In this document: positions 45,800 to 53,112 of the stretch, piece by piece
Numbering within the stretch: position 1 is the stretch's first letter
Layout of the letters: each line of letters opens with the position of its first letter
NCBI RefSeq assembly: GCF_011170125.1
Contig: NZ_BLLN01000003.1
Location: 2,118,501-2,182,500 of the forward strand
DNA length: 64,000 nt
Direction: 5' to 3'
DNA from: Streptomyces diastaticus subsp. diastaticus
GTDB taxonomy: Bacteria > Actinomycetota > Actinomycetes > Streptomycetales > Streptomycetaceae
The notes under the pieces: model-generated
Told to the model about the DNA's origin: nothing
The model's database searches: none
What the model saw: the letters and a program-made list of their open reading frames with translations, nothing else
Program-made: the position numbers and the translations under genes

Positions 45800-46690
45800 G
45801 AGCCTTTTCCAACCTGACTGTGGCCGTGAGGTGCTGGAGGTTGCCAGCTGTACAGAACGACGAAGCTCCTGGTAGACGGGTTCTCGACCAAGATCACCCG
45901 TGTCCGCCAGGAGCTTCGCTTGCTTGTCTACCCTTCGTCGATCGATCTGTCCAGCGGCACCCTGAGCTACCTGAGCACGCGGCTCCGTGGCCGGCGGCGA
46001 GAGATCGGGACCCGGTGGCGACGGCTGCCTGTAGGCCGTCAGGCCCTGCTGGCCCTCGCCCACCTGCGGTGCGGGGACACCTACGCGCGGCTTGCCGCCG
46101 GATTCGGCATCGGCGTCGCGACCGTGTACCGGTATATACGTGAGGTGATCGACCTCCTGGCCGCCGTCGCGCCGACCCTGACCGAGGCGATGAAGACCGT
46201 ACGGGCGAAAGCCTTCGTGATCCTGGACGGCACCCTGCTGCCGATCGACCGGATCGCTGCCGACACCCCGTACTAGTCTGGGAAACACAAACGCCACGGC
46301 ATGAACATCCAGGTCCTCACCGACCCGTTCGGCCGACTGCTGTGGGCCTCGCCGGCATTGCCCGGCTCGACCCATGACCTGACAGCCGCCCGGCGCCACG
46401 GCATCATCGACGCGCTCTTCGAGGCCGACGTGAAGTGCTGGGCGCACAAGGCTTACCAGGGCGCCGGGCCTCCGGTCCGGGTGCCGTTCAGGGGCCGTCG
46501 GCTCAAACGCTGGAAGCGGCGACACAACAGCACCCACGCCACGATCCGCTGCCTCGGCGAACAGGCCATGGCCACCCTGAAGGGCTGGCGCCTTCTGCGG
46601 AAGCTCCGCAGCAGCACCAACCGGATCACCGACATCGTGAAGACCGTCGTCGTCCTTCACCACGCCTCAACCTGAGGTTGGAAAAGGCTC
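45800..46690 (+). mobile_element. ISL2-like element, copy 3 (degenerate)
   Basis: 891 bp. Perfect 16-bp terminal inverted repeats (GAGCCTTTTCCAACCT at each end) and ACT duplications at 45797-45799 and 46691-46693. It sits between the isonitrile operon and the PIG-L deacetylase gene. Its transposase is dead (see next entry), but the intact ends could still be mobilised by the transposases of copies 1 or 2. Confidence 0.9.
45920..46675 (+). pseudogene. ISL2-like transposase (copy 3), inactivated twice
   Basis: TTG start at 45920 (GGAGCTTCGC upstream as in copy 2). A TAG at 46274-46276 replaces the Tyr codon found in copies 1 and 2 (YSGKHK), splitting the DDE domain after the first Asp. In addition the second catalytic Asp of CWADK is His here (CWAHKAYQG). 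The remaining sequence to 46675 is well preserved, so inactivation is fairly recent. Confidence 0.9.
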
Positions 46691-46693
46691 ACT

Positions 46694-47395
46694 GTGCTGG
46701 CCGTCGCCGCCCACGCCGACGACGAGACCCTGGGCGCCGGCGGCACGCTCGCCGAGCACGCCGCCGCCGGGGACCGGGTACGGATCCTGGTGCTCAGCGC
46801 CAGCTCCACCAGCCGCCCCGGCCACGACCCCGATCAGGACGTCGCCCATCGCAGCGCCTGCGTCCACCGGGCCGCCGCCCTCTACAACGCCCAGGCCGAG
46901 ATCGCCACCTTCGACGACAACGCCTTCGACACCGTGCCCCGGCTGAAGATCACCCAGGCCATCGAGAACGCCGTCCGGACCTGGCAGCCCGACATCGTCT
47001 ACACCCACAGCAGCGCCGACCTGTCCCTGGACCACCGCATCACCGCCGAGGCCGTCGCCGCGGCCACCCGGCCCCAGCCCGGCTGCCGGGTCACCACGGT
47101 CCTTGCCTGGGAAGTCCGATCCGCCACCGAATGGGACGAACGGCCCTTCCAGCCGACCTGGTTCCAGCCCCTCACTCCCCGCGCGCTGGCCGTCAAGGAG
47201 AAGGCCCTGGAGGTGTACGCCACGGAGATGCGGCCCTGGCCGCACACCCGCTCCCCGGAAGCGGTACTGGCCGCAGCCCGGCTACGCGGGGCCCAGATCG
47301 GCCACGACGCCGCGGAAGCGTTCGAGGTACTGCGGCACACCGTCCTCACCCCGGCCGGAACCACGCCCGCTCCCGCTCCTCCAGGCCGAGCCTGA
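46694..47395 (+). CDS. PIG-L family N-acetyl-sugar deacetylase
   Basis: 233 residues from GTG 46694, immediately after the IS target duplication. The zinc motif AHADDE (7-12, normally AHPDDE) is followed by LGAGGTLAEHA, and the second zinc histidines lie in HSSADLSLDHR. The fold and length fit LmbE/PIG-L deacetylases such as MshB, which remove acetyl from GlcNAc-type sugars. The N-terminus starts directly on the first strand, a few residues shorter than usual, perhaps trimmed by the insertion. AAAAGG at the IS end, 6 nt before GTG, may act as its ribosome site. Its 3' end overlaps the opposite NUDIX gene by 50 bp. Confidence 0.8.
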   Translation: MLAVAAHADDETLGAGGTLAEHAAAGDRVRILVLSASSTSRPGHDPDQDVAHRSACVHRAAALYNAQAEIATFDDNAFDTVPRLKITQAIENAVRTWQPDIVYTHSSADLSLDHRITAEAVAAATRPQPGCRVTTVLAWEVRSATEWDERPFQPTWFQPLTPRALAVKEKALEVYATEMRPWPHTRSPEAVLAAARLRGAQIGHDAAEAFEVLRHTVLTPAGTTPAPAPPGRA

Positions 47396-47822
47396 GCAAC
47401 TCGCCGGTCCGCGCCCGCATCGGCGGCAACGCGTCCACCAGGAACCAGCCGACCTCCAGCGACTCGTCGTCCGCGGCCCGGGCCACCTGGCCCCGGCCGT
47501 CCGGACGGCACGCAAAGACCAGCTCCAAGTATTGCGCCCGGTGTCCGTTGGTGTGCACCACCGGCGGGGAGACCGTCACCCCGGCGAGGCGCTCGACCAC
47601 CACCCGGATCCCGGTCTCCTCCGCCACCTCGCGCACCACTCCGGCCGCCGGCTCCTCGCCCGGGTCGAGGATGCCGCTCAGGATCGACCAGTCCCCGGTG
47701 TCGGAGCGACGGTGCAGCAGCACCCGCTCCTCGTCGAGGACGACCGCGTTCACCCCCGGCAGCCAGAGCCGGTGGTCAGGGCCCACAAAGGAGCGGAGTT
47801 CGGCAACGTACGCAGGAATCAT
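47346..47822 (-). CDS. NUDIX hydrolase
   Basis: 158 residues from ATG 47822. Complete Nudix box GILDPGEEPAAGVVREVAEE followed by TGI (about 61-83). The C-terminal part (EVGWFLVDALPPMRARTGEL) resembles NUDIX proteins common in Streptomyces next to TPR-type regulators. Substrate unknown. Divergent from the regulator across a CGTGAA repeat array. Its last 50 bp overlap the PIG-L gene on the other strand. Confidence 0.85.
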   Translation of the reverse strand: MIPAYVAELRSFVGPDHRLWLPGVNAVVLDEERVLLHRRSDTGDWSILSGILDPGEEPAAGVVREVAEETGIRVVVERLAGVTVSPPVVHTNGHRAQYLELVFACRPDGRGQVARAADDESLEVGWFLVDALPPMRARTGELLRLGLEERERAWFRPG

Positions 47823-47838
47823 GAAAGCCACCGTGGGA

Positions 47839-47956
47839 CGTGAAGGAACAGGAGAAACGGCATCGTCCCAGCCCACCACCCCCAACCCGGCACCCGGCAG
47901 ACGCCCGGGCCGTGAAGGACGTGAAGCAGGCACCGGAAGCGTGAAATCCCGTGAAA
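47839..47956. promoter_or_regulatory. Array of five CGTGAA(A/G) direct repeats in a divergent promoter region
   Basis: CGTGAAG at 47839, 47911 and 47920, then CGTGAAA at 47940 and 47950, all in the same orientation, between the NUDIX gene (reads left from 47822) and the regulator (reads right from 47976). The last four start at 9-, 20- and 10-bp intervals, close to helical phasing, as expected for a cooperative DNA-binding site. The adjacent regulator is the obvious candidate binder. Confidence 0.5.
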
Positions 47957-47975
47957 CCTCCCAGAGATACCGCTT

Positions 47976-49388
47976 GTGACCTACCGTCATGGCGTGGTGA
48001 CTGATCTCGTCCCCTCGCCCGTGCTCGCCGACGCCCTGGACCGCGCCAAGTGGTCGGCCCGCGAGCTGGTGAAAGCCATCAACCCGCGGCTGAACGCCAT
48101 GGGCCAGCCTCCGGTAGACCTGACCGCGGGCTACAAGTGGCTGCGCGGACACCGGCCCCGCTCCGCCGCTGTGCGCGACGTCGTCGCGGTCGTCCTGACC
48201 GAGGCGACAGGCCTGCGCTACACCTCCGCGCAACTGTGGGGCCTCGACCAACCCACTACAGAGAGCGCCGAGACCGAAGACCTGCTCGGCCCCCTGCCAC
48301 TCGAACACGTCCTGCGCACCGCGTCCGAGTGGACCAGCGGCGCCGTCGAACCCGCACTCGTCCACTCAGCCGCCGCCGAACACCTCACCGCGGCCGTCTG
48401 GGACGCCACCCGCCAAGCCCCCGCCCCTCCCACCCCCGGCCTGGGCGATGGCAACTACGTCGCCCCCGAGTTCGTCGACATGCTCTTCGAGCAGCTCGCC
48501 GCACTGCGCCGCCTCGACGACCGCACCGGCGGCGGCCCCCTGAGCCAGCGCCAGGCCCGCATCGCCCTGCACGAGTCCCTGACCCTCATCCACACCGGCC
48601 GCTACACCGCGGCCACCGGCAACCGGCTCCTCCGGTACGCCGCCAGCGCCGCCCAACTCGCCGGATGGATGAGCTTCGACGCGGGCCTCGACCCCGCCGG
48701 CCACCGCTACCAGCTCCTGGCCATTCGGATCGCGCGTGCCGCCGACGACACCACCACCGTCTCCAGCGCCCTCGGCATGCTCGCCTACCAGCACGCCGCT
48801 GGCAGCAACCCGCGCCTGGCCCTGCGCTTCGCCCACGCCGCGGTTGAACACTCCGCCAAGGCCGTCCCACTGGTCCAGGCCCGGGTGTGGGGGCGTCTCG
48901 CCACCGCCCAGGCCGCCGCCGGAGACCTGGAGGCCTTCCGTCGGGCGACCGACCGATGCCGGCAGCTGATCGGCCAACGACACAGCGACGACCCGCCCTC
49001 CCTCTACTACTTCACCCCCCAGCAGGTCGATGCCGAGTCGGGCCAGGTGCTTGTCGACCTCGCTGGCCACACCCGCGGGCGGCGTTCCCTCCTGCTCCAG
49101 GAAGCTGCTCAGCTCCTGAACCCGACCGCCGCCCAGGGAACGGCCACCGGCTACCGCCGCTCCGGCCTGCTGCACGGAATCCACCTCGTCCGCGCCAGCG
49201 TCGGGGCCAGGGACACCGAAGCCACCGCCCACTGGATCACCGCCCTGACCACCACCCTCCCGCAGGTCCAGTCCATCCGATGCCGCACCCTCCTCACCGG
49301 AGTCCGCACAGCTGCCGGCCGGCAACTGCGCGCCGCCGGACACAGTGATGCGCTGGACGCCCTCCGCACGGCACTATCGACACCATGA
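47976..49388 (+). CDS. Helix-turn-helix/TPR regulator-like protein
   Basis: 470 residues from GTG 47976 (GTG codons at 47994 and 47997 are alternatives). The N-terminus (WSARELVKAINPRLNAMG, then GYKWLRGHRPRSAAVRDVVA) resembles the DNA-binding region of Streptomyces TPR regulators. The remaining 350 residues are helical repeats (ALGMLAYQHAAGSNPRLALR, ARVWGRLATAQAAAGDLEAF). Such proteins regulate development or adjacent NUDIX/methyltransferase loci. ATGA-coupled to the GNAT gene. DNA binding is inferred. Confidence 0.7.
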   Translation: MTYRHGVVTDLVPSPVLADALDRAKWSARELVKAINPRLNAMGQPPVDLTAGYKWLRGHRPRSAAVRDVVAVVLTEATGLRYTSAQLWGLDQPTTESAETEDLLGPLPLEHVLRTASEWTSGAVEPALVHSAAAEHLTAAVWDATRQAPAPPTPGLGDGNYVAPEFVDMLFEQLAALRRLDDRTGGGPLSQRQARIALHESLTLIHTGRYTAATGNRLLRYAASAAQLAGWMSFDAGLDPAGHRYQLLAIRIARAADDTTTVSSALGMLAYQHAAGSNPRLALRFAHAAVEHSAKAVPLVQARVWGRLATAQAAAGDLEAFRRATDRCRQLIGQRHSDDPPSLYYFTPQQVDAESGQVLVDLAGHTRGRRSLLLQEAAQLLNPTAAQGTATGYRRSGLLHGIHLVRASVGARDTEATAHWITALTTTLPQVQSIRCRTLLTGVRTAAGRQLRAAGHSDALDALRTALSTP

Positions 49389-49912
49389 CCTCGCTGCTCC
49401 AGGCCGCCCCCGAGTGGACGCTCACCGCCGTCCCTTACGGCAGCCCAGACGCCCGCGCCCTCGCCCAAGCCCTCCACCAGGAGCAGCTGGCCACCTACGG
49501 CACCGCCGACGACCCGGAAGCCACGGAGGACGCGGAGTTCGACGCCCCCCACGGTCTGTTCCTCGTCGCCCGGCTCGGGGACGGGCCGGCACTGGCCTGC
49601 GGGGGCTGGCGCACCCTGACCACCTCGGCCGCCGAGATCAAACGGATGTACGTGGCGCCGCCCGCTCGCGGGCAGGGACTCGGGCGCAGGATCCTCGCCG
49701 CTCTGGAACAGGACATGCTCGGCCGCGGCCCCACCGAGATCCTGCTGGAAACCGGCATACGCAACGTCGCCGCCCTCGGCCTGTATGCCGCGTGCGGCTA
49801 CGAGCCGATCCACTCGTACGTCCCTGGCCGCAACCCCGAGATCAACCGGGCACTGAGGAAGGCCATCCGGCAGCAGCCGGCGCCCCACCCCCACACCGGC
49901 CTGCTCGTGTAG
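49385..49912 (+). CDS. GNAT-family N-acetyltransferase
   Basis: 175 residues. Acetyl-CoA motif A is IKRMYVAPPARGQGLGRRIL (about 85-104), with LLETGIRNVAALGLYAACGY as the following strand and helix. A general small-molecule or protein acetyltransferase; the substrate is not evident. Coupled to the upstream regulator by ATGA. Confidence 0.9.
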   Translation: MTSLLQAAPEWTLTAVPYGSPDARALAQALHQEQLATYGTADDPEATEDAEFDAPHGLFLVARLGDGPALACGGWRTLTTSAAEIKRMYVAPPARGQGLGRRILAALEQDMLGRGPTEILLETGIRNVAALGLYAACGYEPIHSYVPGRNPEINRALRKAIRQQPAPHPHTGLLV

Positions 49913-49920
49913 CACGCGCC

Positions 49921-50454
49921 TCAGGCCCAGGATCCGGTGCGGGGTGCGGGGTGCGGGGTGCGGGGTGCGGGTGCGAGGGTGATGTGCAACCACGGCACGG
50001 CGTGCTCGCGGAAGGAGTGGCCCAGTGGTTCGATGCCGCTCTGGTCAGCGAGGCTGAACCCGGTGACCATGGCCATGTCGGAGTCGTTGGCGATGGACAC
50101 GAGCTGCGATCCGCAGGCGGGACAGAAGCCGCAGCGAAGGGCGGGGTAGGGGTACCACCAGTTCGGCTCACCGCCGGAGCCAGTCCAGATCAGCGAGTCC
50201 TTGGGGAAGCCCACCCACAGCACGGCGGGCCCCCCGGACACTCGAGTTTCTCGCTCACAGGAGCACAAGTGTGGATCGTCCGGAATGCCGCTGACCTGGT
50301 AGGAAACGTGGCCGCACGCGCAGTGCCCTGCCCGGACCGGCTCCTGGGGACCGGTGGTGGATGCGGTGTTCGGCGACAGGCTGTTGGCAAGCTCGGGTGG
50401 CAGCGGCGAAGTGGGCGCGGGCGGCTTGCCGACAGCAGGCGATGAGCTGGTCAT
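49921..50454 (-). CDS. GFA/CENP-V domain protein
   Basis: 177 residues. Zinc-binding cysteines follow the GFA pattern: HCACGHVSYQVSG (about 44-56), HLCSCERETR, and LRCGFCPACGSQLVS (about 107-121). The first 40 residues are Pro/Ser-rich and poorly conserved. GFA-domain proteins are zinc proteins once linked to formaldehyde-glutathione adducts; real substrates are mostly unknown. The C-terminus (PRTPHPAPRTPHPAP) is encoded by a 7-bp tandem repeat. Confidence 0.8.
   Translation of the reverse strand: MTSSSPAVGKPPAPTSPLPPELANSLSPNTASTTGPQEPVRAGHCACGHVSYQVSGIPDDPHLCSCERETRVSGGPAVLWVGFPKDSLIWTGSGGEPNWWYPYPALRCGFCPACGSQLVSIANDSDMAMVTGFSLADQSGIEPLGHSFREHAVPWLHITLAPAPRTPHPAPRTGSWA
49936..49970 (+). 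repeat. Five tandem copies of a 7-bp unit (GGTGCGG)
   Basis: Perfect head-to-tail copies inside the last 50 bp of the GFA gene. Because 7 is not a multiple of 3, gain or loss of one unit would shift the gene's reading frame near its C-terminus. Confidence 0.85.
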
Positions 50455-50505
50455 GGGAGTCCTCGCTTCGAGATGGGCCGACCCTCCTGGGGCGGGCAGG
50501 GACTG

Positions 50506-50709
50506 TCAGAGGGCGAACGTCTCGAGGGCCGGTTCGGTGATGGGCTGGCGTACGGCCGGGCCGGTATGCCACCCCCATACCTCCGGCCCCGATGCGGACA
50601 CCCGGAACTGCTTGGCGGCGGCCGCGTGCGCGCGACGCATCCGGTCGGACTCGTCGCGCTCCGACGGGGCGACGAACGCTGCCTGTCGCAAGGTCCGTTC
50701 CACCGTCAC
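50506..50709 (-). CDS. Small protein coupled to the methyltransferase fusion gene
   Basis: 67 residues from GTG 50709, which overlaps the upstream stop (GTGA), strong support for real translation. Charged N-terminal helix (ERDESDRMRRAHAAAAKQF), then VWGWHTGPAVRQPITEPALE. No signal peptide, no cysteine. The Trp-containing C-terminal motif reminds me of a small conserved segment seen in Streptomyces kinase-like proteins, but I cannot name it. It could be an accessory protein or a precursor peptide for the operon; there is no direct evidence for the latter. Confidence 0.55.
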   Translation of the reverse strand: MTVERTLRQAAFVAPSERDESDRMRRAHAAAAKQFRVSASGPEVWGWHTGPAVRQPITEPALETFAL

Positions 50710-53081
50710 ACCCTCTCCGCCACGGCGTCGGCCACAGGACGTTCAACGGGACCGGGCAGCACCATGTCACGCCCCGGCCACTGGAACACCATCCGGCAGT
50801 TCACCTTGTCCAGGACGTCACCGGCGGGCAGCGCATCGTCGGGCGTGCCGGCCGGGTGGACCGTCAGGACGGGATCGGCGTGCTCGTCGTTGGCCTCGGC
50901 GCGGATGTGCCGGTCCCAGGCCAGCACCGTGGCCACCAGCCGCTGGGCGAGCTCGGGCCCCTGCTCGCCGAAGGCGTACGCGAACCACTCCCACTCCTTG
51001 TCTTCCCGGCGGCCGCTGTCCTTGGTCTGGACGTGGATCAGGTAAGCCAGCGAGGACCCGCAGAGGATCGCGGGGGCGTTGCGGTCCTTCGCGATGCCGG
51101 TCACAGCCTCGGCGGACTCCTGGTGGACGGCCAGCCGACAGAAGCCCGGCGCGGTGGTGGCCGCGAACAGTTGAAGGGAGCCGAAGTAGGAGTTCGTCGC
51201 ACCCATGGTCACGCCGGTCGCGACCTCGTGCCGCCGCCCGCGCAGCGCCTCCTCCAGGCCCTCCGTGCGAGGGACGGGACCGTCGTCGAAGCGCAGTGCC
51301 AGAGCTCCGTCGAGCAAGGGGGCAACCGGGGCGGGGCGGGCCTGCTGCCCCTGGTCGCGGACGAAGCCGCAGTAGGTGAAGCGACGGGCGTGCAGCACCT
51401 CGCCGCGCCGCTCGAACGCAATCGCCCTGGTGTAGCCGCCCATCTCCAGCGGCAGGACCAGCCGCCCGCCTTCGGCCAGCTGCTCACGCCAAGTCGGAGC
51501 AATGTCCCAGCAGTTGTAGGTGATCATGCTCCCGTCGAAGCCACCTCGGGGTACGAGGTGGGCGGGCGCGCCAAGGGCGGCGTCGGCCTCGCTGGCGGTG
51601 ACGCGTCCGCTGCCGGCCTCCGTGAGGAAGGCCCGGGTTCGGCTGACGACCCACGGGTCGATGTCGACGCTCTCCACCCGCCCGCCGGGCCCGGCGGCGT
51701 GGGCGAGCAGCTCGGCGTTGTAGCCACCGGACCCCGCCTCGAACACGGTCGCCCCAGGCTGAAGGCGCAGACTCTCGATCATGTCGGCTTGGAGCCAGGC
51801 TGCGGACACCGAGCTGATGGCCGTCCCGGTCTCGTCGCGGCGGGTGATGACGGCCCGGTCGCCACCGTCGTACGCGTCCGCCAGGTTCACTTCCGGGGCG
51901 AACCGATGGCGGGGCACCGTGCGCAGCGCGTCGCGGACGGGCTCGGACGGGGCCCAGCCGCCGTCCATCACCGTCTGGGCCATCACCTGGCGCAGCCGGA
52001 CGGCTTCACCCGGCTCACCCGGTACGGGCGGCCGATCGGCGGCGAGCGGGTAGGAGACCACAGGCGGCAGGTCCGGGATGACGCCGGGCCACACGCTGTC
52101 GATCGCGAGTGCGGCCGGGACGAAGACGTCCCCGACACAGGCGAGAGAGTGCAGGTCGACGAACTCCCAGCGGTCGAACTTGTCCGCCTCCGCAGTGGTC
52201 AGGGTCCCCGTCCACGTGGTGATGCGGACGACGGCCGTGAGCCGCGGAATGCCGTGGCTGTCATCGACCAGCATCGTCACCACGTGCGCATCGTCCGGGT
52301 CCGCGACCAGGCCCGTCTCCTCGGCGAGTTCGCGCACCGCGGCGGAGGCGAAGTCCTCCGGGCCGGTGGTCTTGCCGCCGGGCAGCTCGAGCATGCCGAG
52401 GCGGGAGCGGCCCAGCAGGACCCGGCCGCCGTCGTCGGTGACGACGGCGAGGGCGCCGGTCAGCGCGTGGCCGGTGGTCGGACGCTTCTCGACGGCTCGG
52501 GTGTCGCGGTGGCACGGCCCGCGCAGCACCAGGAAGGCCAGTCCGGCCGCGTCCAGCCGCTTCACCGTCGCCCATCCCGCGCCGAGCAGCGTGAGCTCGT
52601 CCTCGTCCAGGGCGATGTCGCGCTGCTCTGACGGGGTGTTCTCGACGGTCGGGGTGATGACGACGAGCGCGCCGCCCTCGCACAGCCGCTCGCCCAGCCC
52701 GTGAATGATCCGGCCGCGGTCCCTCACGAACGGGTACACCAGCCGCATCGTGATCAGGTCGTACCCCTCCTCGTGCAGCGGGGCCGGGTCGTCGCGTTCG
52801 ATGTCCAGCTGCAGCCAGCGCACGCCCTCCACGTCGGCGTGCTCCTCGCGGGCCCGGGCGATCGCGCTGTCCGTGAAGTCGACGGCGTCCACGGTGTAGC
52901 CCATCCCGGCCAGGTGGGCGGCCAGTTCCCCGGTCCCGCAGCCCACGTCCAGGGCCCGGCCCCCGCCCTCGGGGACCGGGACGTGCTCGGCAAGGAGGTG
53001 CTGTTCGCGCTCACCGAGCCGGCGCCATCCCTTCCCCTTGCTGTAGTGCTGCTCCCACTCGTCGCGGGCTGTGTACGTCAA
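50706..53081 (-). CDS. Three-domain fusion: SAM methyltransferase, NUDIX, PIMT-like (FxLD-type) methyltransferase
   Basis: 791 residues. Domain 1 (about 1-200): class I methyltransferase with ALDVGCGTGELAAHLAGMGY and DAVDFTDSAIARARE. Domain 2 (about 208-345): NUDIX with GGKTTGPEDFASAAVRELAE followed by ETGL. Domain 3 (about 370-791): protein-L-isoaspartate methyltransferase-like, with VPRHRFAPEV, TVFEAGSGGYNAELLAHAAG and VESVDIDPWVVSRTRAFL, then a long C-terminal part as in methyltransferases of FxLD-type RiPP systems. No lanthipeptide dehydratase or FxLD precursor is visible nearby, so the role is open. Coupled to the 67-residue ORF downstream. Confidence 0.85.
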   Translation of the reverse strand: MTYTARDEWEQHYSKGKGWRRLGEREQHLLAEHVPVPEGGGRALDVGCGTGELAAHLAGMGYTVDAVDFTDSAIARAREEHADVEGVRWLQLDIERDDPAPLHEEGYDLITMRLVYPFVRDRGRIIHGLGERLCEGGALVVITPTVENTPSEQRDIALDEDELTLLGAGWATVKRLDAAGLAFLVLRGPCHRDTRAVEKRPTTGHALTGALAVVTDDGGRVLLGRSRLGMLELPGGKTTGPEDFASAAVRELAEETGLVADPDDAHVVTMLVDDSHGIPRLTAVVRITTWTGTLTTAEADKFDRWEFVDLHSLACVGDVFVPAALAIDSVWPGVIPDLPPVVSYPLAADRPPVPGEPGEAVRLRQVMAQTVMDGGWAPSEPVRDALRTVPRHRFAPEVNLADAYDGGDRAVITRRDETGTAISSVSAAWLQADMIESLRLQPGATVFEAGSGGYNAELLAHAAGPGGRVESVDIDPWVVSRTRAFLTEAGSGRVTASEADAALGAPAHLVPRGGFDGSMITYNCWDIAPTWREQLAEGGRLVLPLEMGGYTRAIAFERRGEVLHARRFTYCGFVRDQGQQARPAPVAPLLDGALALRFDDGPVPRTEGLEEALRGRRHEVATGVTMGATNSYFGSLQLFAATTAPGFCRLAVHQESAEAVTGIAKDRNAPAILCGSSLAYLIHVQTKDSGRREDKEWEWFAYAFGEQGPELAQRLVATVLAWDRHIRAEANDEHADPVLTVHPAGTPDDALPAGDVLDKVNCRMVFQWPGRDMVLPGPVERPVADAVAERV

Positions 53082-53112
53082 CGTGCTGCTCCTCGTGGTG
53101 GGCGGGGCGGGG

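Noticed and set aside
21457..46690. Copies 2 and 3 of the ISL2-like element as a composite transposon carrying the copper and isonitrile genes
   Set aside because: Each copy has its own complete 3-bp duplication (AAT and ACT), which indicates separate single insertions rather than movement as a unit.
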